Assembly (NCBI GenBank): GCA_028023455.1
Contig: JAQFVV010000027.1
Span: forward strand, 6,941,845-7,005,844
Direction of reading: 5' to 3'
Source of the DNA: Epiperipatus broadwayi
Taxonomy: Eukaryota > Onychophora > Udeonychophora > Euonychophora > Peripatidae
DNA: 64,000 nucleotides
The notes under the pieces were generated by a model. It had not been told where the DNA came from, ran no database searches, and saw only the letters and a list, made by a program, of their open reading frames with translations. Positions within the stretch are counted from its first letter, which is position 1; every line of letters starts with the position of its first letter. A program made the position numbers and the translations under genes. Shown one piece after another: positions 36,010 through 44,599 of the stretch.

Positions 36010-36800
36010 AAACATGCATAGCATATATCAGTGAAGAGACAATTGGTCTTTTCTCCAAATTACCTGCAGGTTCATTTTAAAATTAATGCATGCGTTACAG
36101 AATTTAACTATTCACCATAAAAATTTTAAGGTGCTAGCATGTGAAAATCATGAGTTCTGACATGAAATATGACAGTGTTTTTGTGCTTAGTGGCATTATA
36201 TTCAATACTCTCCCTGATCATTATAAAATCTTGCAATAGCTTACATCACATGATCACTATCTCTTATACTAGCACATCTCTTATATTGGCATCCATTGAT
36301 TACTCTGTTTGGCACAGGATGGCACTACTGTATGGAGAGTTTTGTCAAGTGATAGCTTCATTGTAATATGCAGTTTCAATCATTTCAAACATTTCAATAG
36401 CAGTTTTGCCTATAGCGGGTCCACCATAGGTTGTGGTACAAAAAGACTATCACATTTCATGAAAAAATTAATGATCCAGATAGCATTTTAAAGTTATTTT
36501 GGTGAACAGTTAAACTATGTCACTACATAACACTTGAATTTTCATGAAAAAACTCATTCATAGTACTTTAAAGTTATGGTGAATATACATTACATATGCA
36601 TTTCATGAAAAACTCACAACCCAGATGGCACTTTAAAGTTGTTATGGGGAATAGGTAAACTGAGCCCCTAAAATGACATTTTAAAGTTGTTATGGTGAAC
36701 AGCTAAACTATGTCATTGCGTAACTCTTGCATCAATTATGGCAATCAATTTGGAGAAATAATTGGTCACAAGCCATCTTTTCACTGGTAAACACTGTAAA
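36010..36800. repeat. foldback element with internal tandem repeats
   Basis: The left arm (about 36025-36140) contains AATTGGTCTTTTCTCCAAAT and CTATTCACCATAAAAATTTT. The right arm (about 36640-36795) contains their complements ATTTGGAGAAATAATTGGTC and AAAGTTGTTATGGTGAACAG. The centre (36246-36345) is a family B fragment (CATCCATTGATTACTCTG). The right side is expanded as tandem units, listed separately. Confidence 0.65.
36457..36730. repeat. short tandem array
   Basis: Three to four imperfect units of about 60-90 bp, each with CATGAAAAA, then ACTTTAAAGTT and ATGGTGAA. Part of the right arm of the foldback at 36010-36800. Confidence 0.65.
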
Positions 36801-37236
36801 TATATATATATATATAAATAACTACAACCATTAAATGTCTGTATTTTTAAATTATATAATAATAATTCAAACAAATATATTTAACACAGTATTCAAAATT
36901 AAATAATATATTCTTTACCAGAAGTACTTTCAATTGTTTCACTGACAATCTTTATCAACTGTTAATACAAACGTACAAAAAATAAAAACTTGCATTACCC
37001 ATCATTCAATCTATTCAAATTTCCCACAATTCTGTTGTCTTTATATTAGCCGATTGTTTATTCATCAAACCACCTCTATTCCTAGATATCATCATTGCCT
37101 CTTTAATTTTACGTTTTTCACTACACCTTTCAATTTGAATAATTTTTATATCTCTATTATTAAATTTAAAACCATAATTACATGTTTTATTATGATCAAA
37201 TATAATTGATGGAGTATTCATATTTACTGAAGATTT

Positions 37237-38334
37237 GTGAATGATAATATATATGTTAGGTTTAATGATTGCTTTTATAAAATGAATTTTGGTTGGCCAA
37301 TGGGTCTTCCGGTGGTATCACAGCTTTGTAATTTTTTTATTTCTAATTATGAGGTTAAGATATTGTCTCAGATAAAATATAAAGGAATTAAAGTGTATTG
37401 TAGATATGTTGATGATGTATTTATATGTGCACATAATGAAATAATAGTTAATTTGTTTAATGAGTTAAATATGATTAATAATGTAAAATGGGTGTTAAAT
37501 GAAGAGAAGGAAGATTCTATAAAGTTTTTAGATATATTTATTAAAAGAAATAATAATGTGTTTGATTATAATATGATTTTAAAGCCTGTGGAAATTAGGG
37601 GTTATATTCCATATAATTCTAAAGTTCATATGAGTCATAAATTAGCTGGTTTGAAGTCATTTTTATTTAGAAATGATTATTTGTGCAAATTTATTAGTGA
37701 TAAAATTGAAAATATTAATGTATATATTACTGATATGTTGAATGTTGGTTATGGAAGGAATATTATTTATAATACAATTACAAAATATAATCAAAATAAG
37801 AGTAATAATAAGAAAATATTAAGTAAATTAAAAAGTGATAAATGGATTTCTATTCCTTTTATATCTAATCAACAAGCTAAATTAATTTATAAACTTTTTA
37901 GTGGTTTGTGTAGAATTTCTTTTTTCTCTTCAAATAATATAAATGATATGATAAATAACTCCAAAGCCAAGATTTCTAAGTTTGAATTAAGTTCTGTTAT
38001 ATATATGTTGGAATGTGGTTGTGGAATAAAATATATAGGGGAATTCAAATGTACATTACAAAAACGATATAATGATCATAAGACATTATATAAACGTGTA
38101 CAGAAAGAAAATATATCTTCAGTAAATATGAATACTCCATCAATTATATTTGATCATAATAAAACATGTAATTATGGTTTTAAATTTAATAATAGAGATA
38201 TAAAAATTATTCAAATTGAAAGGTGTAGTGAAAAACGTAAAATTAAAGAGGCAATGATGATATCTAGGAATAGAGGTGGTTTAATGAATAAACAATCGGC
38301 TAATATAAAGACAACAGAATTGTGGGAAATTTGA
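37237..38334 (+). CDS. Penelope-like RT (5'-truncated) plus GIY-YIG endonuclease
   Basis: A 365-codon frame. RT part: GWPMGLPVVSQLCNFFISN (19-37; the family's GxPMGSPLSP...NIF block), the catalytic CRYVDDVFI (YVDD at 57-60), and FLDIFIKR (97-104). A linker (about 125-250) follows. The GIY-YIG nuclease has VIYMLECGCGIKYIG (254-268), Arg277, His307 and Glu338, all at family positions. The nuclease nicks target DNA and the RT copies RNA. The N-terminal fingers of the RT are missing, so this copy cannot be autonomous. The start is simply the first ATG after the inversion junction. The minus-strand frame at 37015-37221 is the inverted copy of the last 68 codons. Confidence 0.93.
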   Translation: MNDNIYVRFNDCFYKMNFGWPMGLPVVSQLCNFFISNYEVKILSQIKYKGIKVYCRYVDDVFICAHNEIIVNLFNELNMINNVKWVLNEEKEDSIKFLDIFIKRNNNVFDYNMILKPVEIRGYIPYNSKVHMSHKLAGLKSFLFRNDYLCKFISDKIENINVYITDMLNVGYGRNIIYNTITKYNQNKSNNKKILSKLKSDKWISIPFISNQQAKLIYKLFSGLCRISFFSSNNINDMINNSKAKISKFELSSVIYMLECGCGIKYIGEFKCTLQKRYNDHKTLYKRVQKENISSVNMNTPSIIFDHNKTCNYGFKFNNRDIKIIQIERCSEKRKIKEAMMISRNRGGLMNKQSANIKTTELWEI

Positions 38335-38380
38335 ATAGATTGAATGATGGGTAATGCAAGTTTTTATTTTTTGTACGTTT

Positions 38381-38430
38381 GTATTAACAGTTGATAAAGA
38401 TTGTCAGTGAAACAATTGAAAGTACTTCTG
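38381..38430 (+). ncRNA. hammerhead-like sequence in the Penelope-like element 3' region
   Basis: TTGATAA (38391-38397; C3 and G8 differ from CUGANGA). Stem II is A98, bulged G99, ATTGT (100-104), loop CAGTGAA, ACAAT (112-116), T117. GAAA follows (418-421), then the palindrome GTAC (422-425), TT, and CTGG pairing with CAG upstream. (Last three digits of coordinates given.) Penelope-like elements are known to encode hammerheads. Here the changed G8 should inactivate it. An inverted copy lies in the 5' arm. Confidence 0.5.
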
Positions 38431-38659
38431 GTAAAGAATATATTATTCAATTTTGAATACTGTGTTAAATATATTTGTTTGAATTATTAATATATATATA
38501 TATATATGAAAAACAAAAACAAGTTAATCACGTAACCTGCTATCACTTGTTATTTATGTCCAAAAGATGGCGCTATACCAAAACCGCCGAACAAGTGTAA
38601 GATTTGTTTTACATAAACGAAAAAAGAGTCAGAAATTAACTACCTCTTTCATTTGCTCA

Positions 38660-38706
38660 CCCCCAGATCAGCTGATTTCAAGCTGGTTTGCTCTCCTCAG
38701 TAGGGG
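38660..38706 (-). ncRNA. hammerhead ribozyme, intact motif (family A left arm)
   Basis: Minus strand: CCCCTA, CTGAGGA (complement at 38694-38700), stem II AGC-AAACCA-GCT, GAAA (complement at 38676-38679), TCAGCTGA, TC, then TGGGGG. Stem I is 6 bp with one G-T. All invariant nucleotides are present. Confidence 0.85.
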
Positions 38707-39014
38707 ATAGAGTATAGAAACTAGATCTAAAACACTGACTCTCAAGTGTTTATGCAAAACGTTTCTATCAGATTGCAAGCGTGAATTTTTCAGACCGGTA
38801 AAGTCTTCAAACTCAGCCTAGCAAGCCAGATATCTATATGGGTCTGATCTCAGTTCAGAATCACCATATAATCAAAGTCTCTGCAATATATATCATTGCA
38901 AGAAAACTTTAAAGGTACATTTTAAAGGTGAAAAATTCACGCTTGCAATCTGATAGAAACGTTTTGCATAAACACTTGAGAATCAGTGTTTTAGATCTAG
39001 TTTCTATACTCTAT

Positions 39015-39061
39015 CCCCCACTGAGGAGAGCAAACCAGCTTGAAATCAGCTGATCTGGGGG
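39015..39061 (+). ncRNA. hammerhead ribozyme, complete motif (family A right arm)
   Basis: CCCCCA (39015-39020) pairs perfectly with TGGGGG (39056-39061) as stem I. CTGAGGA is 39021-39027. Stem II is AGC (39029-39031) with GCT (39038-39040), flanked by a G-T pair, loop AAACCA. GAAA is 39042-39045. Helix III is the palindrome TCAGCTGA (39046-39053) and cleavage would follow C39055 (AUC). This is a type I layout with a loopless helix III, as in Penelope and retrozyme hammerheads, which usually cleave as dimers. Confidence 0.88.
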
Positions 39062-39163
39062 TGAGCAAATGAAAGAGGTAGTTAATTTCTGACTCTTTTT
39101 TCGTTTATGTAAAACAAATCTTACACTTGTTCGGTGGTTTTGGTATAGCGCCATCTTTTGGAC

Positions 39164-40007
39164 ATATATATATATAACTGCTTAAGCAAATTTCCAATTT
39201 CAGAACATTTACATATTTTTTAATTTCAGTTTGTTAAATTGATAGAATGCAAAAATTAATCCAAAAAATGTAGATGCAGAAGACCAAAATCCAAGCCCCC
39301 TCATTGACAAGCTTTGATTAGCCAGTAATGGGTGTAGATTAGTAAGCACTACCATCTACTGATTACTCAAGCTTCCAATAGATGGCGGAGCTATGATAGT
39401 ATAAAGAGAATTTGTTTCCAATAAGTAAGCACATGATAATATTGGTAATAATTTGCCATATTTAGATATTAAAATATTTGTATTAGTAAATAAATTAGTT
39501 AGAGGCAAAGTAAAAATTAAACTTTTTATGTAATTAAAAAGCAAAACTAAAATAAATGTCAAATAATTATGCGTAATTAAAGAACAAAATTAAAATTAAA
39601 TTTTAGTAACTATATATAATTAAAAGCAAAGTAGAAAATAAACTTCATATGCGATTAAAGCAATGCAAAACAATATTACATATACTGTATAAATTATTTC
39701 TTATCTTTTTTTTTTTATTGTGCAAATTAATATCTTTAAAACATTTGAATTAATATGATTTTAACAATTGAAAACAAGCAAGGCCATGACCGATTTATTA
39801 CAGAGGTAGAGTGATAGACTTTGAAGCTCAAAAAGCATGGATCGCTATTCTAAATATCACTTTTGGAATTTCCTATAAACTCCTAAACTTTAAACCATTC
39901 TATTTTTTTTTTATTAGACTGAAATATAAAATATTGAATTTCAATGACTGTTTTCATAACAGAAGCAGTGAAAATGTATAATATTAATAATAATGAAGGC
40001 TTAGCAG
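39164..40007. other. no gene; repeat scraps
   Basis: A small family B-like scrap (ACTACCATCTACTGATTACT, about 39345-39364) and ATAGATGGCGGAGCTATGAT (about 39376-39395) are present. A degenerate tRNA-like stretch lies at 39785-39850. No coding. Confidence 0.4.
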
Positions 40008-40112
40008 TTATACAATAGCAAACTTTCCGTATAGTAATGCAGAGTAAGCCATAGTAATCATTAGGCACTAAAAGGTTTGTGCATAAAATCCTTATAGTAT
40101 TTATTCATCCAA

Positions 40113-40154
40113 TACCCAGACTAGTTTCTAGTTTGAGGTTTTCATCAGTAGAAC
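40113..40154 (-). ncRNA. hammerhead ribozyme motif (family B, unit 1)
   Basis: CTGATGA is intact (complement at 40142-40148), GAAA (complement at 40125-40128), CTAGTC before the cleavage site, then TGGGTA. Stem II is weak (AAACC / AACTA) and stem I shortened to about four pairs. Core intact, folding weakened. Confidence 0.62.
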
Positions 40155-40445
40155 TTTGGATCTGAGAGCACTGTATCTAGATCTTAGGATCCAATGCAAC
40201 CCTTCTGCAGACATCTTTTACTTATTTAGTTAATTATAAAGCTATGAACCTAAGTTGAAAACTGAATAAGGTTTTGGGAAGATTGGTGTAAAACCATTAA
40301 GACATCGCATGATAATCATTTCCTCTGCTTACACAAGCTGTTAATATTGTAGCAAACCTTCCATACTGTAATGCCACCTTTAGCAATCAATGGATGCTAG
40401 AAGATTTGTGCATAAAATTGCTATCTAATGTGTACTCAACCAATA

Positions 40446-40487
40446 TCCTCAAACTAGTTTCTAGCTTATGGCTTTTGTTAGTGAGGA
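40446..40487 (-). ncRNA. hammerhead ribozyme motif, damaged core (family B, unit 2)
   Basis: CTAACAA replaces CTGATGA (complement at 40475-40481). Stem II AGC-CATAA-GCT is good, GAAA present (complement at 40458-40461), stem I TGAGGA with TCCTCA six positions with one A-C mismatch. Probably inactive. Confidence 0.58.
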
Positions 40488-40799
40488 GCTTTGGATCTGA
40501 GAGCACTGCAGCTAGATCTTGGAACCTTATGCAACCCTCCTGCAGCCACCTTTTATCTATTTAGTTAACTATAAAGTGATGAGCTCAAAATGAAAACATA
40601 ATAAGGATTGCTAGTGTATTAACAACTTGTGTAAGCATAGGAAATGGTGATCTTGTGATGTCATAGTATTTAGCAAGTGAAAGAAAATAGTTTTAATGAA
40701 TTTTAATTAAGATTACAAAATATTAAAAAGTGACACCTGCAAACATGTTTAGAATCTGTTTATTATTAAAAAAATAAAAGGAAGTACCTGTTACAGCTT

Positions 40800-41285
40800 G
40801 ACATTCATTCAAATAATGGATTGGTTATATTACAATCTTATCTTGATCAGATTCATTACTCATTACTATAAATCAGTGAATATATGTATAGATAAAATAT
40901 AACTGATGACAGAAACAAGGAAGGGGACCTATCCATAAATTGGCAGTCCATTTGGAGGTAGAGTCAAACAATAATGGATATTACTCTGGTGGCCCCATAT
41001 TTGATTGCAAAAGCAGTGTGACACCTTCATCAATAAACTGTTCAATACTAAACCTGAGATGAGACAAGCTAGCATTGTAATTCTTGAAATTTCACTGAAC
41101 CTGAGGTGAGATATCATGGTATAGCATGAAGTTCTAAGTACAGCTAGAAGGGCATCTGAAGTCTTTGTTTCAATACTTGCATGGCTACCGATGTTATATT
41201 TAGCCAATTGTATCAGGAGAATGGTATATCAGACATTTACATATTACATTCTTATTAAAGTATTTAATCACATTGTGTGTTATGT
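40800..41285 (+). repeat. family D repeat, copy 2
   Basis: Direct-orientation match of 18765-19345, from TCAAATAATGGATTGG through AAGGGCATCTGAAGTC to TTTAATCACATTGTG. Unknown class; no coding. Confidence 0.5.
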
Positions 41286-42620
41286 GATTGCCATATAAAC
41301 ACAACAGTGCCTTTTAAAAATAAATGAATGGTTCATTGCTTGGAGTTCATAAGAAGCTCAACTACCTGAAGAAACAGCTGGTCTCTAATCCATCAGCTTT
41401 GAATTCTAGAATCCATAACTATACTACAGTGCTAAACCATACACAAAAATACAAGTAATAATAAGTGAATAATTTATTGTTCGGGAATTCACAAGCAGTT
41501 GAAGCAGATGTGATCTATGAACCTTGAGTTCCAGAACTATTATTCTACCACTGTACCAAATTGTACAGGACAATAGTTTTATGATTTGTGTAATAATTTT
41601 TTCCATCATGTCTTACTCCACATATTTATTTCCAATACAATCTTTATTATTATTCTATCTTTAACATGTGTTTCTTACAACTTCTTTTTCATTTTATAAT
41701 TTTCTTTGTAAATTGTGTCTGCATTTTTTTCTTCTCGAACACTAATCCTATCTTCATACATTCTTTTTAAAATCAAAATCTCCACACTTCTCTTTCCCAT
41801 CTTTGTAAGAACAATATTCCAAATAATAATTTCTTAACTATGATGCTAATGGCCTGCAATAGATGTTGTTCAGCCATTGCAATTTTTATTTTTAATATTT
41901 TTATCCCTGTTCCCATCATTGCATAAATAATGTTTACATTCTGGTTATTCTCCTTATCCTATTTGTAATTGTTTGCATAAACATTATGAATGTTAACTAA
42001 GTGAAGGTTTATTCCATATGTTAACTATAGCTGAGAATGCTTTTGGCCAGTGAAGCAAGTGACTCAGTGACAATTAGCATATGGAATAAATTTTATTTTG
42101 CTAACGTTCGAAACATTTAAGCAAACCAATTATAAATAAGGTTTAGTGATTGAAAGCACTAGCGTATTCCAAATCTTCCTACTCAATAACCACTTTCAAT
42201 CTTTCATTGCCCTATATATTTGGTGCTATGATAGAATGACTATCTGGAATGTAAGATCTATAAATCAAGGCCCATAGATAATGACCCACTTCTAACACAC
42301 TAGCGATGTAACACATCTGGTGTTTTAACTTCTTATGAACCTCTGACCAATAAACCATTTGACATCTTTTATTCCTTCCATTTATATTATTTCTTTTATT
42401 CACAAGTATATTTTTATCCCAAACTTTCAACAAATTTCATTGGTCCTATTTATTTAATATTTACAAGCATGTCCAGTTTGACAATGGTGACATATTATCT
42501 CTTCTTAATTCTAATACTATCCCTGTACTTATCAATCCTAATCACACATTGCAATTACAATCCATAAAAAAATAAGCAGATGTTAGGAACTACCATTTTT
42601 GTAGTTTCTTATATCATTTT
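41286..42620. other. no gene; short repeats
   Basis: On the minus strand, two diverged tRNA-like units lie in tandem at about 41340-41440 and 41500-41580. A small foldback spans 42005-42095 (TTTATTCCATATGTTAA inverted as TTAGCATATGGAATAAA). Minus-strand frames here have no recognisable family. Confidence 0.4.
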
Positions 42621-43085
42621 TGCCTATAAGAGTAAATCTATTATTATAAAGTGCTGAAAATTTTGAAATTATTTGAGTGGAAGTCAACCTCCGATAATGC
42701 GCTATTTCTTAAATATTATAAATCTTCACACACTCACTCGCCACTAAGAGTTTAAAAAACTTAAGTGAATCACTTGAGTTTAGAGTGCATTTGTATATGT
42801 ACCTGATGTTAGAATCAAATATTGAATTGTACAAATTTAGTTAACCTATCACAAAAGAAAGACAGGGTCCTATCAGGCACACAATAGACACAAGCCCTCA
42901 TCTAAGCATGGTCTATGAGAGTTTGTGTATATACAAATGTGCTCTAAACTTAAGTGATTCACTTAAAGTTTTTAAAATTCTTACTGGCAGGTGAGTGCAT
43001 GGAGATTTATAATATTTAAGAAATAGCACATTATCAGACGTTGACTTCCACTTGAATAATTTCTTTGCTATAAGAGTAATTTTAT
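42621..43085. repeat. foldback element with possible target-site duplication
   Basis: The left arm (about 42665-42805) has GTGGAAGTCAACCTCCGATA and AATCACTTGAGTTTAGAGTG. The right arm (about 42925-43065) has their complements CACTCT-like GTGCTCTAAACTTAAGTGAT and AGACGTTGACTTCCAC. CTATAAGAGTAA occurs as a direct repeat just outside both arms (about 42624 and 43071), as expected of a 12-bp target-site duplication. No coding. Confidence 0.65.
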
Positions 43086-44104
43086 AAATATTTCTTCACT
43101 GATATATAATCTCCATTCATCCTTCACTCTTCTTCAAAATAACTGATTTATTAGGTCTAGGTCTTTTAATGTTTGTGTTATGTCTATTCATGAATTAGTT
43201 ATATAAAGAAGCTCTAACAAAAGCACATATACATAAAAAAGATATTAATTAATTAAAACTCTGTGTTTGATTGAAACAATAATATTTACAAAATTACAGG
43301 CATACAAGAACAGTTTTAATTAACAAAAGTATTTGTGTCAATAATTGTTTCGTAGATTAAAGTTGTTTTGAAAACAATATCCAAATTAGTACTAAGATAA
43401 TGAAGTCAAAATTTTATACTCCATAGACCGAACATAAGTAACCTGAGTGAGACTAAGATATGAACAGCACATGTGCCTTTTGGGGTTACTCAAGAAAGCC
43501 TGTGGCATACCATATTCCATATAGATCTTAATATTTTGGCAATCCTACAGGTTGAGTAGATAATATAGTTAAGTTGTACAAATCATTATTATTACATATC
43601 TATATATTATATATGTTTCTCCAATACTTTAACTTCTAGTCATATATTCTAAAATATCTCTCTAAGCACTTACATCCTGAAATAAATGCGAGATGTTTTC
43701 AAGCGAAGAAATTTAAGAATTACAATTATTATTTCTTCCTAGTTTTCAAGATAAGAGAATAAGAATATTATTTGAAGTTGAAAAATATTTTCGTATTACA
43801 CACTAATTCAAAACTTTGTTTAATAAAAAATCCAAAATAAAGACGCTAACATTATTTATCTACTGCAGATGCCGGATCCATATTCAATTTAAATTCACAA
43901 AAGTGAAGCTATTAATTCAAATTTTTTAAAAACTGAAGTGAAAAATGTTATCATACTGGGAAAACTTAAAGAAATTGTCACAGCAAACATTGTCCATAGT
44001 AAATTTTTTTAAATCAATTCCACATTGTTAAAATTTTATAATTTAAAAAACTGAGTAAAGTAAATTTTAACAATTAATAAGAGATAAAAATTTGTTTTAA
44101 TATT
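43086..44104. other. no gene seen
   Basis: AT-rich, nothing recognisable. Confidence 0.45.
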
Positions 44105-44390
44105 AAACGTTTTTATTTATCCTGCACTAAGAAGCAAAAAAAAAAAAGTTTCTTCAACCAATATTGCAGTTTTTAGATTTAACTTGAAATAAAATCATGG
44201 GACATCCAGAAATTAATTAAATCCCTATTTTGACATAGCATTGACTTAATTAATTTCTGGATGATGTTTTATTTCAAGTTAAATTTATACATCCCAATGG
44301 TATTTGAAGAAACAGTTGTTTTTCTTTGTAGCGCACGGTAACATTTAAGATAAAAAAATGTATCCCTATTTTTTTATCTTCAGATATTTT
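44105..44390. repeat. foldback element
   Basis: TTTAACTTGAAATAAAAT (about 44179) is inverted as GTTTTATTTCAAGTTAAAT (about 44267). GTTTCTTCAACCAATATT is inverted as AATGGTATTTGAAGAAAC, and the homology continues outward more weakly. The inner CCAGAAATTAATTAA pairs with TTAATTAATTTCTGG. Old palindromic MITE-like repeat. Confidence 0.7.
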
Positions 44391-44599
44391 GCAACTACCT
44401 TTTCGTTAAGAAATTCACCTCCGATATTAATTTTGTGCAATGATCTATAAAATCTAAAACCTTTTAAAAAATCATTTATGATTATTAGAAAAGTTGTTCA
44501 TATCCATATTTGAAAATTCCAAAAAATTAGAATACCAAAAATGCAAATGTTGTTTTGTCTTGATATTTGTGCATTTTATTCAATATGCACTGATTAATT

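Larger units (their letters stand above)
36859..38490 (+). mobile_element. Penelope-like retroelement with inverted 3'-end copy at its 5' end
   Basis: The plus-strand body (about 37235-38490) encodes the RT and GIY-YIG nuclease. Preceding it, 36859-37234 is an inverted copy of the last 376 bp (38115-38490). The two arms differ at about one position that I could see, so insertion is recent. The body is 5'-truncated within the RT domain. An AT dinucleotide run follows at the 3' end. Penelope-like elements commonly have such rearranged, partly inverted terminal copies. Confidence 0.92.
38558..39163. mobile_element. family A hammerhead palindrome (near-perfect inverted dimer)
   Basis: Arms 38558-38793 and 38928-39163 are inverted copies, with three differences visible over about 236 bp. 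Both ends read GTCCAAAAGATGGCGC inward. The loop (38794-38927) holds the core shared with family B (ATATGGGTCTGATCTCAGTT). Each arm carries a hammerhead on its outward strand. Diverged single copies occur at 29440-29735 and 51005-51235. No protein coding. Confidence 0.92.
40008..40668 (-). mobile_element. family B tandem dimer (retrozyme-like)
   Basis: Two family B units in the same orientation, joined at about 40308 (CATCGCATGATAATCATTTC). The second unit ends with an inverted copy of the unit start (AACTTGTGTAAGCATAGGAA). Each unit carries one hammerhead on the minus strand, with predicted cleavage sites at 40118/40119 and 40451/40452, 333 nt apart. Tandem monomers with one ribozyme each are what a rolling-circle or circular-RNA element would leave in the genome. 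Confidence 0.8.

Noticed and set aside
37015-37221. Separate 68-codon minus-strand gene
   Set aside because: It is the inverted copy of the C-terminus of the Penelope-like ORF.
41590-42560. Antisense LINE coding sequence suggested by pyrimidine-rich plus strand
   Set aside because: No RT, endonuclease or zinc-finger motif could be read in any frame.
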